A stretch of 64,000 nucleotides of DNA from Corynespora cassiicola (taxonomy: Eukaryota > Ascomycota > Dothideomycetes > Pleosporales > Corynesporascaceae), in the NCBI GenBank assembly GCA_022059125.1, contig JAEUWY010000023.1, forward strand, positions 434,001-498,000. The letters run 5' to 3'. The notes under the pieces were generated by a model. It searched no databases. It had not been told where the DNA came from and saw only the letters and a program-made list of their open reading frames with translations. This document shows positions 34,661 to 46,285 of this stretch, in pieces. Both the position numbers and the translations under genes were made by a program. Each line of letters begins with the position of its first letter. The stretch's first letter is position 1.

Positions 34661-35252
34661 TGGCACAAAAGGAATATCTTCAAATATATACAGATGTAAT
34701 GTCTTTTCTTCTGTTATACTACACTATGAGTTGTGTGATGTTGTGGGCTCCGGAATGAAGGGCGAGGTCTACAAGTGTTACCTGAATGTTGAATCAACCT
34801 CCGACCTGTACATGCGATTCTCGAGGAGATTGGAATATTGAATTGCTAACAGATACTTCTCACTACAGAAAATCCTTCAAGTGACCTGGTCTAAATGTAT
34901 GATAAGTCCAGTGCAAGTTACGTCTCAGTTGGTGTTCGACGTCACATACCAACCAGCGAGTTCCCAAACAACTAGAGGTATCATTCTTATAAAACATTTA
35001 TAATTCTAGTCCTATTTAAACCCGTACTTCAAGTATCCAAGTCGCCGATTCCCATTTCCGGTAGCCAAACATGTTCATTGTTCCCACTCCGGCACCATCA
35101 AAGGAACACAACCCCCCATTTCCTTTGTCCAATTCTCTCCCAAAGAACCCCTCTCGCAGCAACCCACCAAATCCAAAACCCAAAACACATGCACCCTCTC
35201 AATTCTTCAACCCGCTCCATTCTAACCACTCGCCTCGCACCCCCTACGCGCC
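34661..35252. other. Intergenic stretch
   Basis: 592 bases holding the 3' end of the GH115 gene and the upstream region of the membrane-protein gene at 35253. No supported gene was seen in it. Confidence 0.45.
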
Positions 35253-36322
35253 ATGTACTCCCCCCCATACCCCCAAAGACACACCCTCGCAACCCCAGAA
35301 CCCCGCCCCTGGATCCGCGGCGCGAACCTGCGCGGCCGCTTCACGGTCGCTGGCCGCAATGGGAGTCGTCACCTCGTCGAAGTCGCGTTCCTCGACCGCC
35401 GTGATGATCGCATCGATGGCTTGGGTGCGTGGAGGAGTAGCAGCTCCGAGTCGTACAATAGCTATCCTGGGAGTAGCCTTAGGAGTGTGATGGGTGAAAG
35501 TGAGAGTGAGAGTGATGATGAGGAAGCGAGTGGTAGCGAAGAAGATGAGGGGTCGAGTGGGAGTGAGCGTGCGCTGGAGGTTAAGAAGGTGGGGGTGAGG
35601 TTTGCGCTGTCGGGGGAGGGAGAGGTGGGAAGCGAGGAGGAGGAGAAGAAGAAGAAGAAGATTGAGGTTCGGGGAAAGAGGAGGTGGACGTTTGCGGAGG
35701 GGGTTGAGTGGGTGGAGGCCCGGGGTGATGGGGTGCGGAGTGTATGTCCTTCTCCCATCCTTCTTTTTTGACAAGGTAGTTGTCCGCATGCTGATATAGA
35801 CAGGGTCTTGCTATTCTCCTTGCTTTCCAACAGCTCATCAATGACCCCCTGATTTACCTCGTTCCGAATATCCTACTCGTTGTCACTACACTTGGGCTGC
35901 CGTTTGCGCCTCAACCCAGACCGGCGTTTTTCTTCGCGCTGGAGGTTTTGATCTTGATGGTTGCACGGCCATTAAGAGGGGCTTGGCTCGATCCGCTATA
36001 TGGGTACTTGGTTCTTGCTTATTTGCTTCGATACGAGGGGGCATTACCCGGGCGTGTAGGAAGGTCTACTCTGAACTGGATTCAGCGGGCATTGCGCAGG
36101 TTCGGAGCGGTGACAGACCTAGGTGCAGATCTGTACGTTACACTATGGTGGGGAATTCCGGGGCTGTTCAATGAAGAGACGTGCTGGCTATGGAGAGATA
36201 CGTTCGCAGGATTGTTGATGATATTTGGTTTCTGGTGGTCCAAGGAAGAGCAGGAGGGTGAGGAGATGGTTCAGCAATTGAGACTAGAGACCAAGGATGA
36301 TCATAATGGTGAGTTTTACTGA
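35253..36322 (+). CDS. Hypothetical multi-pass membrane protein with acidic N-terminal half (335 aa)
   Basis: Exons 35253-35741 and 35804-36322 join in phase 0 across a GTATGT..GACAG intron with a CTGAT branch. The N-terminal 165 residues are hydrophilic, with Ser/Glu/Asp runs and a block of E4K5. They are encoded by a strongly purine-rich strand (35480-35745). The C-terminal half has about four hydrophobic segments (YLVPNILLVVTTLGLPFA, FFFALEVLILMVA, YGYLVLAYLL, FAGLLMIFGFWW). No family is recognised. A GTGAGT donor plus CTGAT lies just before the stop, so the gene may continue by splicing into the next membrane ORF. Confidence 0.55.
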
Positions 36323-36530
36323 TTCAATTCTCTTCTGTGTCGCAAGGGTAATATTGGTATGTTTCTTTTTAATTGTATGAGTTAGTTAACTGGATGTTTG
36401 TGTTCGAATGGAAGGGCGCATGTATGCCGTGAGCAACACATCGAATATGGATTGGAACTGAAAGTATAAGGCACTCAATCTGACGCTCAGTGTAGATATC
36501 AAACCACGTCAAGGTATATTATCAAGTAAG

Positions 36531-37262
36531 CTATCGCCTGCTGACCTCTGTGTGTACGACGCCTCTATTCCACCACATCTTGTTGCCCGCCGTTTCTGGG
36601 GCGAGGCCCTCGAAGACACATTTCTTCGTGTCGTCCCCCAAATCATACTTTTACTTGGCTTATACCTTACCGTCTACTTGACGTATATGATTCTACGACT
36701 CACATGTCATCTCGGCCCCATCGAAAACTGTCACGTCTACCCCACCATTCGTGAAATAGGGCTCTGGAGCTGGCTCGATAATCGAGAGGCAGAATTCCTT
36801 GAATGGGCCAGAAGTGCTCTTATACTTCAAGCCTGGGCTCCCATGTTGATACAGAGTATCTCAGATTTCTTCGTTGGGGCCTGTGTAGTTGGCATCGTAT
36901 ACCTGAGAGAGGGGCGAGGGCTGCTCTTGAAAGATATTGTGATGTCTGCGTGGATGGTTAGTTCTGGAATGCCGGCGGTATTGGCGAGAAAACTGATGAC
37001 ATTTCTGGAAGGAGCTTTGAGCAAGATTGCTACGTTGATGAAACACATCGGTGTGCTTATGTGGAACATGGCTGGGGAAGCCCAGGCGCTGTCTACTCGG
37101 GGCACCTCATCAGTGACACGGATCATGTTGAGCATGTTCGAGGAGGTTTTTGAGCTAATGAATTTCTGGATTCGGTCCACCTGTATGCTAGCCGCAGGGC
37201 CTTTGGTTGCTATCTGGACCTGGATTCAGGATGCCTATTTAGTAATGCAAGAGAGCGAGTAA
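36531..37262 (+). CDS. Hypothetical membrane protein, 5' end unresolved
   Basis: The frame is open from about 36462 to the stop at 37262 but has no ATG until 36687, inside the first membrane segment. An upstream exon must therefore exist. One possibility is ATG 36407 with a GTGAGC donor at 36428 and an acceptor at 36530. Another is that this is the 3' part of the preceding membrane-protein gene. Visible features are a long hydrophobic helix (VVPQIILLLGLYLTVYLTYMI), a second (FFVGACVVGIVYL), a helical middle and a final hydrophobic stretch (MLAAGPLVAIWTW). No homologous family was recognised. Confidence 0.45.
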   Translation, partial: LSPADLCVYDASIPPHLVARRFWGEALEDTFLRVVPQIILLLGLYLTVYLTYMILRLTCHLGPIENCHVYPTIREIGLWSWLDNREAEFLEWARSALILQAWAPMLIQSISDFFVGACVVGIVYLREGRGLLLKDIVMSAWMVSSGMPAVLARKLMTFLEGALSKIATLMKHIGVLMWNMAGEAQALSTRGTSSVTRIMLSMFEEVFELMNFWIRSTCMLAAGPLVAIWTWIQDAYLVMQESE

Positions 37263-37524
37263 TCGACTTCATTAATTGCTAGATTCTTCCTTTATGAAGC
37301 CAAAACAAATTTTCGTATAGGCTTACAAGCGAGTGTTCCGTATCAACATAGGCACTCCTGATGGAAGCCGTTTGCCTGGGTCTGTGCACTGACCTCCAGG
37401 TGTTTCTGTCACTTACTCCCTTTCATTTTACATTTATTCTTCGGAGATCATACAACAAACTCTTCCCCTTCACCCAATACCCAATATTACCATACGCCGA
37501 ACAACTACTTCTAAATTTCACTAA

Positions 37525-37906
37525 ATGCCGCGCCATCCCCATCATCCCGACCAAGACGATCGCCGGAGGACCTCAAAGTCAACTGAATACAATCTGGATC
37601 CTCAACACCTTGTCGAGGGTCGCATTCTCTTAACGCTCTGCGAAGTAAGATCCTCACATATGAAGGTCAATTGAAGGAATATGCATTGATTATTTAGATA
37701 TGGCGCTGCAACTATCTGCTTGACGCCGCCGTTGAGACCGGTCACGTCATCCAATACGATCCCCTCCTGAGCCAGATACGTGACTGTCGTAACGAACTCC
37801 TGGAACGTTTGAGAGTGGACTTCCGCCTTCTTCAAGTGAGTTTCCTGATTCTCTCTTCACCGATGAAGATTATCATGTTAAAGTAACTAACTTCGTTTAG
37901 ATTTAG
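37525..37906 (+). CDS. Small spliced ORF, unknown (87 aa)
   Basis: Exons 37525-37644, 37698-37835 and 37901-37906 join in phase 0 across introns GTAAGA..TTTAG (53 nt) and GTGAGT..TTTAG (65 nt, with a TAACTAAC branch). The product begins with a His/Pro/Arg-rich segment and continues with two amphipathic helices (NLDPQHLVEGRILLTLCEI and RDCRNELLERLRVDFRL). There is no signal peptide or membrane segment. The good splice sites and continuous helical pattern suggest coding. The size and lack of a recognised family keep confidence modest. Confidence 0.4.
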
Positions 37907-38242
37907 AGGACAATCGATCATCACCGTTACCGCCGCCTTCGGCAAGGAGAGATGGCCAAACGTATAGATGATTGGTTTCGTAGGCATGGCTACGGCGATT
38001 AAGTTGCCATTTGTTTTATAATTATTGGTTGCTGGAGGATACCTTGCTGATGGCAGCGGGCCTGAAGACCGCGTAGATACCCAATGCTTACCTTTGCTCA
38101 ACAGCTTATTGTGTGTTGCCATGAAATACAGTACCCATATTGACGCTAATGTATATTATTAATGATAAATGGGACGATATTCGAGATGTGATAAGCTCCA
38201 TTGATTGCTAATACGATGTAGTCCCCAAAGCCCATTGACGTC
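37907..38242. other. Intergenic stretch
   Basis: 336 bases between the small spliced ORF (+) and the end of the secreted amidase (-), convergent. Probably holds both 3' ends. Nothing else was recognised. Confidence 0.4.
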
Positions 38243-40207
38243 TCATGGATACAGCCTAGAGCCAGCAGCCACAGAACGAAGGATACCTGTTAGCTCTAGG
38301 TCGCTCACAAGAGCAGCGAGTGCATGGTCACAACCCCGAGCCATTCTCAGTCCCATTGTTACGGGAAGATACTCCGTCTGCAAAGTTATCCTACTTTCAT
38401 AGGGCACCTCGCCAATCGGAACAACCACCTCTGGGGCACCAGCCATGACAGGGATAGAAGAGTCGTCGAATCCGAGAGGTGGGGTCGTGCGAGCTTGGAA
38501 GTACTCATCGCGGTAGGAGGGTTCGCCAGTAGTGAAGGGATAAATGTAGAGCCCCTCCGAACAGGACTCGACATCATGCCTACCGTATCCTTGCGTCTCC
38601 CACCAACTCTTGAACATCGAAATGTTTCGCAAAGCCTGAGCGTATTCCGTCTCACCAGCATTCTCTTGACCCCATCGCCAACGTGCCAATGGCCCAGGGT
38701 TGATGTATGGCCTCCGTCCTCCGTTAGCGGCAGCGTACTCCTCGAAGAACGGGCGACCTAGCAGTTCCCATTGATCATGGCTGACGAATACAGCGTAGGT
38801 GAGGTTCAACATCTCGGAGAGGTCACTCGGAGCATCTCCATGCGTCTCACCCCACCGCTCCAGATAATCCACCTCCTGCGCCTCCACCCCTAAAAACCGC
38901 TCCAATCCCCTCACAAACCCCTCCATCAACCCAAGCGCCTCCTCCCCAGAGGGTCCCGCCGACCAAGCCCCCTGAGTCACCGAACTCCGATACAAGCTCC
39001 TCGGATACGCCGTATAGTTAGCCCTCAAGTCCGGATACCACGCCTGCGTAACCCTCGCCCACAACGCCCCGCTCCGCGCAAACACACCTGCGGAATCAGA
39101 AACCGGGCTCAGCGGAATGACATGCTCGAGCGAAATCGCCCCCGTAGACGGCCTATTCCCAAATAACCCCTCCGCCCCCGCAGGCCCCCTCATCGACCCC
39201 CCCGTATCACTCCCCACCGCCAGATCCAACCACTCATACGCCGCGACGCCCACCCCCGGCCCCGTCGACGACCCGCTCGGGTCCTGGTACCCGTCCCCGC
39301 GCGGGTTGAACGGCGCGTGCAGGTCCACCCAGTCGGCGGTTGCGCGGTCGCCGTTTGCGAACTGCACGGTGCCCATTTTGCCGACGGGGAGGGCGCCGAG
39401 GTCGATGAGGCGCTGGATCGAGGGCGCGGTGACGTTTTGAGGGCCATAGTGGGTGCCGTAGGCGCGGTTTCCGCCGCTGGTGGTCACGCCGGCCAGGTGG
39501 AAGATGTCTTTTATGCCGAAGCGGAGGCCGGCGAGGGGTTGGGAGGGGGTGGGGGTAAAGTAGAGGCGAGAAGGGACGGCGATGGTGGGGGCCATTAGGG
39601 TGGAGATGGAGGCTGGGAGGGGGGCGTATGTTCCTTCCCCGGTGCTAATGACGCCCTGGATAAAGGCGAGGTTGGGGTCCGGATAGAGGCGGTTGGCTGT
39701 GTAGATGGAGCCGGTGATAGAGGAGACAAAGTAGGGGCCCTTGGGGATGGCAGAGCTGATCGATCCGGTCTTGAATGCGACATATCTGTCTGAGGCGCGA
39801 GATTCGAGCAGGAAGCGTGTGTTGTTGACCTGCTTCAGGGTACTCATGAGTGCTGTGTTGTTGATTGTGGCGCTACCGTTACTGCTCGAGCGCAGAAATA
39901 TGGTGTCCAAAAATGCAGGCTGGAAAACGTCGTCTTCGATATCGTATGTGGAAATGGCTTGGAGGAGCTCATCCGCGAGGGACTCGCCAGCCAAAGCATC
40001 GATTACAGTAAGCGGCAAGAGGTCGCTATCTTTGGCACCCGCTGGAGTGTGCACACCATCTTTCAAACAAGGACCATCGAGTTGACCAACAGCAGTGGCA
40101 CCGACATAATAATCAATGCCCCCGAGAGTGACGACTCGTCCGTTGCTGATGACCGCGGCCTGGGCGAGTACCGGCAGCACCGATATCAATGAGAGAAAAG
40201 ACTTCAT
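38243..40207 (-). CDS. Secreted amidase-signature-family protein (654 aa)
   Basis: A single exon from ATG 40207, chosen because it begins a signal peptide ([18 protein letters not shown]). The longer open frame upstream has no ATG. The N-terminal ~190 residues are an extension common in secreted fungal amidases. The amidase-signature catalytic parts follow: Lys in FGIKDIF, Ser in [10 protein letters not shown] and Ser in [12 protein letters not shown], the Ser-cisSer-Lys triad. The family hydrolyses amide bonds, but substrates vary widely (amides, carbamates, indoleacetamide), and extracellular members of this type are poorly characterised. Several N-glycosylation sequons support secretion. 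Confidence 0.85.
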   Translation of the reverse strand: MKSFLSLISVLPVLAQAAVISNGRVVTLGGIDYYVGATAVGQLDGPCLKDGVHTPAGAKDSDLLPLTVIDALAGESLADELLQAISTYDIEDDVFQPAFLDTIFLRSSSNGSATINNTALMSTLKQVNNTRFLLESRASDRYVAFKTGSISSAIPKGPYFVSSITGSIYTANRLYPDPNLAFIQGVISTGEGTYAPLPASISTLMAPTIAVPSRLYFTPTPSQPLAGLRFGIKDIFHLAGVTTSGGNRAYGTHYGPQNVTAPSIQRLIDLGALPVGKMGTVQFANGDRATADWVDLHAPFNPRGDGYQDPSGSSTGPGVGVAAYEWLDLAVGSDTGGSMRGPAGAEGLFGNRPSTGAISLEHVIPLSPVSDSAGVFARSGALWARVTQAWYPDLRANYTAYPRSLYRSSVTQGAWSAGPSGEEALGLMEGFVRGLERFLGVEAQEVDYLERWGETHGDAPSDLSEMLNLTYAVFVSHDQWELLGRPFFEEYAAANGGRRPYINPGPLARWRWGQENAGETEYAQALRNISMFKSWWETQGYGRHDVESCSEGLYIYPFTTGEPSYRDEYFQARTTPPLGFDDSSIPVMAGAPEVVVPIGEVPYESRITLQTEYLPVTMGLRMARGCDHALAALVSDLELTGILRSVAAGSRLYP

Positions 40208-41403
40208 TGTGATAGTGCCCTTCCAACGGTAGAGACACTCGCTGATTGGTGAAGACGCCTTGGTTGAGGATGCAGACAACCCAAAGAGCAAGTTCTGCTC
40301 TATATCTTATACTCCCATCATATTCCGTGTGGAATCAACATTCAGAGCTCATGTTGATCAATACAGATACCCTCCGTGTGTCAACGAAGATAACCCCACG
40401 AGCACCAACGTCCGCCGGCCATTAGTTTTCAATTCTATGGGTTCTGAAAGGTAACAAGAATTCGTCATTGGATATTCCCATTAGGAGGAGATCGCGCCGT
40501 CGGGCTTTATCGGAGGTGGGAGCTCGGAGGTGGGAGCGACTCGATCAAATCCTACTTGCTAGGTTAGGGCTACCTAGTTGCCTGATTTACGCACTGTCTT
40601 AGGTAGGCACATGCTGCCCCACGTTCAGCGGCATGTTCGGCGATAATAGCGGGATTAAGTCCTAGTGTCCGAATTGCGGTATTGCTATAGCTCCACATTT
40701 TCAATAGTCGGTTGGCCGGGAGTGATTATGCTAGTGTCTGGCAGGGTTGTATATGCGGGTTAAGAGGACCAATGTGCAACTCCTGGATTTGACAAAGATC
40801 TTCCGGCCAAAATACCACTCACATGAAGTGACGATACAGATGAAATGGCTTTGAGGATTGATCACAACCTTACATGTGGTGAGGTTGGGATAGGATGTTG
40901 TCGCTATCAAGGAGATGCCATGTCGTTAACAGTTAGCCTGCTGGCACTAATGCATCCTGCTGACTGTTAGCGTCTACCTCTAGCCCTATCAAACACTGGG
41001 CAATAGGAAATACAGCTTTATCAACACATGCGATTTTCTATTATCTAACTATCTCCTATGATTGTAGCCCGGCCGATGGGACGAATTACGTGTTACCGGA
41101 GACAGGAACCGGAAGCTCAATCGTAAACAGGATAAGATTCAATGAGTAAAACTTACGAGATCTCTACGTCTGTGCGAAAACTGAGCCTCACAGAACACCG
41201 AAGAAAATTGAGGCTCATATGGGATTAGATGACTTGGCTGAGAGCTATGTGACGAGTCTAAAGCTGTGTACCACAGAGATGTTAATCGTGGATGTCAAGT
41301 AGCTCGAAAGATACATTGCTTGGAAGTCTAAAATTCTATAGATCAGCCGTAAGTCGCAAATACATGGTACTAATACAAAATAACTGGCAGCAGATACCTT
41401 CCT
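40208..41403. other. 1.2-kb upstream region of the secreted amidase
   Basis: Between the amidase start and the photolyase stop (both minus). It has a short imperfect inverted repeat around CTACCTAG..CTTAGGTAG at 40570-40607. No coding segment was supported. Confidence 0.35.
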
Positions 41404-43452
41404 CTATGCCGTCCCCCTTCCCAATCCCTCCTTATATCTCCTCAAACACCTCTCCCTCGCAAACCTATGCTCCACTAAAACCCTCGGATATCCATTCCCC
41501 CTCGCCACCTTCTCCGCCTGACCCCCCGCCTCATACGGGTTATGCACCGCCGCGCCCTTGACATCCCTAAGCTCGGGCAACCACTCGCGAATAAAGTCGC
41601 CCTCGGCATCGAACTTCTCGCTCTGCAGCCACGGATTGAAGATGCGGAAGTAGGGCTGCGGGTCCACGCCTGTGCTTGACGAGAAGCCCCAGCCGCCGTT
41701 GTTGGAGGCGAAGTCACCGTCGATGAGGTGCGAGATGAAGTGCTGTTCGCCGAGGCGCCAGTCGAGGAGGAGATGTTTTGCGAGGACTGGTTATGGGAGG
41801 TTAGTTGGAGATCTGCTGGTGGGTTGAGGAGGCATACAGGAAGCCGTGATCATGCGGAGTCGGTTATGCATGTACTTTGTCTCCTTCAAGCAGCGCATTG
41901 CTGCGTCTACGATGGGGTATCCTGTCTGGCCGTCCTTCCAGGCTTGAAGGTGGGTGTCGTTGTACTCCCATTCGATGTTTGTGTACTCATACTTGAACGG
42001 CTTGTTCATGCTGTTCTTTGTTAGTCATCTGATTCGATATGACGCAGCATCCAAGAATGCCCTTCGCAAGCCTTTCCCCAATCTCATCTCCTATCTCAAT
42101 CGCCAGGGAAGATCCACTCACCAAACATAAGGCCAATTAACAAGCACATGCCTGTAGAAATCTCTCCATGCCACCTCCCCAATCCACCCCCGAATCCCTT
42201 CATTTCCGCCATCCAACTTCTTCGTACTGTTAACATCTCTCGCCATGCGCACGCTCGTCCGCGCCGCCAGCGTCCCTGCCGCATGATGCACACTGACCCT
42301 GGCGGTGCTCTTCTGTGCCGGAAAGTTGCGTGTCGCGATATACTTCCCAATCTTCGTATTCAAAAAGTGCCCAATGCGATCCAGAGCCGCTGCCTCGCCC
42401 GCCGGCCACAGGGCATGCAACCGCTCCCGCTCCTCCTCAGCCAGGCTCTTCGAATCTGGCATATCGGGCAACTGCTGGTCAAAGAGGTGCTGGAACTTTT
42501 CTGCAAAGGGAGAAGGGTTTGGTGTGGGGGCAGGGCGCTGGTTCAGCAGGTGGGGATGCGCGTGCAGATGTGCGATCCAGGCGCGCAACCAGGGACTGTA
42601 CACAGCGTACTGTTTGCCGGAGCCCGACTTGAGAGTTCCCGGTGGTATGACGCAGTCGTCGTGGTAAGGTTCAAAGTTTATGCCGGCGGCTGTGGCAGCG
42701 CGCAGGATGCGGGTTTCGCGGCGGAGCTCGTCGGGCTCATATTCGAGGTTGCAGAAGATGCTGCTGGCGTTCCATTCTTTTACGAGGGCGATTAGGCGGT
42801 CGGGAATGGCCTTGCGTGAAGCGATGGCTTCGGTGTAGAGGGGGATGTTGAGCTCCTTGAGGGAGGATTGGAGGTGCGCCACGCTGCGTAGTTCGAAGTC
42901 GCACTTTGCGGGGCTGACAAGGTGGGCTTCCCAATCTTCGGGACTAAGGATCCAGACGCCAATGATGCCGACGTTCTTCTCTTTTGCGAGCCGGGCAGCT
43001 TCTGCCAGAGCTGTATTGTCGGCCACACGGAGATCGCGCTTGAACCAGTGAACAACTGCGTCGCCGGCGTCGCCCTTCCGGATGGCCTCCCGCGCAGTCT
43101 GCGTATCGGCCAGTGCCAAATTCAGTAGCTCAATGGGGCGAGGAATCTCATTGGCATTGTACATTGCGCAGCGCTCGTTGCTCATCTCTGCAGGATAGAA
43201 TCGACGGTCCACAATTCCAACTCTTTCTTCCGGGCGTGAGTGGTCAAAAGATGGCGATTCAGCTTTGACTTGCCCATCATTACTGTTGTCAGAATCCTCT
43301 TTCTTCACAGAGCCATTGACCTTAGGCTTCGCTGCCCGCTTCGACAGCTTTGACCTCTTGTTTGGCGCGCTGCCGGACACGTCGGTATAAGCGGCGGCGG
43401 AGGCAGCATTGGATGGGATGGTCGATGACCTGAGCTTGCGCTTTGGTGGCAT
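41404..43452 (-). CDS. PHR1: CPD photolyase (deoxyribodipyrimidine photo-lyase), three exons (628 aa)
   Basis: Exons 43452-42122, 42010-41838 and 41786-41404 join in phases 2 and 1. Splicing restores WPYVCMNKPF and ITASFLAKHLLLDWRLGEQHF, both typical of class I photolyases. An N-terminal basic, disordered region of ~120 residues (KRSKLSKRAAKPK) looks like a nuclear-targeting tail. The antenna-binding domain (AVVHWFKRDLRVADN) follows from residue ~135. The FAD domain holds WIGEVAWRDFYRHVL, NNGGWGFSSSTG and YFRIFNPWLQSEKFD. The enzyme repairs UV-induced cyclobutane pyrimidine dimers using FADH- and blue light. An in-frame upstream ATG at 43599 would add 49 residues rich in Arg/Ser/Thr that could act as a mitochondrial presequence. 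Alternative starts would give dual targeting. Confidence 0.9.
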
Positions 43453-44811
43453 TGCCGCGAGAAGCCGGATCCTTTCAAACTGGCACTGAGATGAGCTCAG
43501 AGGACGCGTTTTCAAGCCGACAATCACGCGTGCCGTCGTGTTGCTGTGCGATACTCTTTGTTCCGTCTTGTTCGCGACCAGTGACCACCAAAATCTCATC
43601 AATGAGGTCTGGTTCTATCGCATCAAATCCCTCCAAGGGCGAACGAAGGATGACAGAAGGAAGAAACCAACCTTCTTCTCCCATCACGTCCCCCCCAAAA
43701 ACGCGTTCCAGCCCATGGTCCACGATGGCTGCCCCTAGCCCGATCTATGATGTAAGTCGTCCCTGGATCGCCAAGCCGATTGCCGAACGTCGTGCCATTC
43801 CACCACAACCCCCCTGACAACAGCCCAAAAAGCCAAGGCCAGTGCTGCGCCACGCGTGCGCCCTGCACACCGCCCCGTCACGTGTAGGTGACCCCTGCAA
43901 CCAATTCACCGTTGTAGGACGACGCACTCACTGCCAATCCTTCCAAGCCGGGTAGCCGAACCTAGTCTGTGCGGCTGGAAAGTAAGTGGCGACCTGGATA
44001 CATCGTACGATTCGACCGGCGGAGGATCTCGGGTGCAGAGGGGAACGTCGGTGTGCCGGTTTGGGATGAGGACGCGGGATGGACAGGAGCATAGGGGCGC
44101 GGCTCCGGCGGCTACCGGGAAAAGGAGCGGTATGCAGTGTCCTCATCGATGACTGTCCGCCTTGCCAATATGCAATGTTGGCGGACTAGACACTGATTCG
44201 TAGTAGTCGGCGATTTGGCCATTGCTGCCTGGGTCGGCACGGGTACCGGATGTGTAACGTGGGCTTCTGGGAAGCTCCTGCGAGTATGGTACCGAGTACA
44301 ATTAGTGTACGCCGTGTGAGAGAATGGCTTTACGTGGAGCGTATAGGGCTGATACTGAAACTCGGCATCCAGTTCGGGGGCCAAGGCATACCGTGCACCA
44401 GAGCTCGGTGCTCCACTTGCACATGGTCATGCCGAAACCTTGATAACGCTTTCTCAGGCCCCTAAAGTTCGGGCCATAATGATGAAACTGTTATTTCTAG
44501 CTGCAGTGTCTGTTGTGGGCGCAGATGCGCAGCACCCAAGAGTGGCAAATTCGCGTGATGATCCCTGACCAGGCCATGGCATTGCTCGTGGAACATCCGG
44601 TATGTTTGGACGGAACAGAATTTCCCGCAAAGACGAGTTGGAGAATTTTCTTTGGGCACCTACAGCACTTCTGTGATGCCTTTTGGCTGTGCTCCGCCTC
44701 GCGGCCCCATACTCATTTCCCGCATTAATTTCCCAGGTCTTACCTAGCTCCCAACTGAGCATCCATACATAGATCATACAACACCGTTATACCCATGCCT
44801 GTTCGTACTGA
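43453..44811. other. Upstream region of photolyase, no gene seen
   Basis: 1.36 kb between the photolyase start and the rhodopsin-domain gene stop. It contains the photolyase promoter. Several overlapping ORFs on both strands show no recognisable product. Confidence 0.45.
43741..43780. promoter_or_regulatory. Candidate light-response element (paired GATC/CGAT)
   Basis: CGATC at 43741-43745, GGATCG at 43765-43770 and CCGAT at 43776-43780 lie 290-330 bases upstream of the photolyase ATG. Paired GATC/CGAT motifs resemble binding sites of the White Collar photoreceptor complex, which induces photolyase genes in other ascomycetes. The match is by eye and loose. Confidence 0.25.
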
Positions 44812-46285
44812 TCAGAATCCTCTAGGCTCCACTATGTCCTCGTGACAACATGCCGTCAATAAACTTTTGGGCTTAGACTTTGTACTCACGGCATCCGTAT
44901 CCTTCCCTGAACGTTTGTTATCCATTCCTTCTTCCATTGCCAAGGAGTTGTTGAAGCAAAGAGGATTTACTAGCTGCCGTTCAACCGCAATATCCGTCTT
45001 GCAAAGTATCTCTAATGGGCCGATTGTGACTGGATCTTCGCTCGACGAGTATGGTGTGGAAGCATTGGGTTTTGAGCGTTCAGTGGCTGCTGATGGGGGC
45101 TGTGTGATGTAGCTGTTTCTGGTCCGAATGGAACCAAGTCGAGAGCCATTGTATCGATCTGACAGTGATGAGCGTGCGATTGTCCAATCGCCGATGTTGC
45201 AAAGTCGCTGCAGGACAGGTCGCGTGAGGGGAAGATTCGCACAGAGCATGGCAGTGAATACCTCTCGAAGGTACCAGATGATCCACGTGTTGGAAAACGG
45301 GTCTTTGAAAGACATATGCTTATTGTAGGCTGCAGCAAATATCTGCCCATTATTAACCTTTACAATACTCTCCGAGCGAAGAAACTCACAGTGACCGTTC
45401 CGATAAAGAAGATGCATCCAAGGACTAGTTTCTTCCCTAGTGGCAGATTCACCTTTATCAACAGAGGGATGGGAATGGCCATGATCATAACGTCAGACGA
45501 AATGTTGAGCACAGCATTGGTGATGAGATGGGAAATCATGGCGGAGCATTGAGCTGTGCGCTTATCAATTTGGAATTTCCTTCCAATAATGGACCGGCGC
45601 TTACTGGAATTCGGAGGAACGGCCCAGTATTGGCTGAATGGACGACACCAGACACCAAACCATAGAATCTGCATAGCAGCCTGAGGAAGATCAGTCTCAA
45701 ATCCAAGAGGCTGTAGATAAAACAAAATACTGACGTATCCTGTACCAACATAGAGGGCAACCGCTTTGACAACCGCATGGAGCGTCAAGAGTTCCCTATA
45801 TCTGGTTAAGTCAGCCTCTGGGCAGCGTGGCCTCCACTCACGTCATCCGTCCGTACATGATCAACATGCACGCCTTGAGAAGCCAAATGATGGATATGTG
45901 CATCTGCTCAACGACCATTGTCAACTTGGAGCCATACACGCGTTCGTTTACGTCTTCCCAAGTGAAACTTGATGCATCTTCGTTGGGAGCCAAAAGATTG
46001 GTCTTGGTGTGAATAATAATGTGAAGCAGTGACATTAGTACTGTAAGAGTTCCCTGCGGTTGGTAAGTCACCGCCAAGGTAGAGCACGACACAGGGAAGA
46101 AAGAGCACTATGATACAATCATGACATTCGGTACATACCATAGCCAATAAAACAAGATAATCATCTATTTGCAGATTTTTCCACGCGCCAAGCCGCATCT
46201 TCTTCGAAAAAAGTCGACTGCCAACGACTAGCCAACAACATGTATACCAGACACTGGACTCTGGCTGGAGGACTGACATCGCCAT
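44812..46285 (-). CDS. Fungal rhodopsin-domain (PTH11-like) integral membrane protein, five exons (409 aa)
   Basis: The exons are 46285-46139, 46053-45842, 45795-45735, 45668-45390 and 45342-44812, and all phases agree. The spliced protein has seven hydrophobic segments. Typical features of the fungal rhodopsin-domain family are WKNLQIDDYLVLLAM, a conserved MHISIIWLLKACMLIMYGRMT, WFGVWCRPFSQYWAV, the spliced TIFAAAYNKHMSF, and WYLREVFTAMLCANLPLTRPVL before a long Ser/Thr-rich cytosolic tail. Such proteins are proposed G-protein-coupled or sensory receptors in Pezizomycotina; ligands are mostly unknown. The third intron (45734-45669, 66 nt) has no stop and length 3n, so retention would keep the frame. 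The ATG start at 46285 lacks a cleavable signal peptide. Confidence 0.8.

Noticed and set aside
40560..40570. Single TTAGGG-like hexamer
   Set aside because: One copy is not a telomeric repeat; there is no array on either side.
43443..43817. 124-codon plus-strand ORF upstream of photolyase
   Set aside because: Overlaps the photolyase 5' end antisense; no recognisable product.
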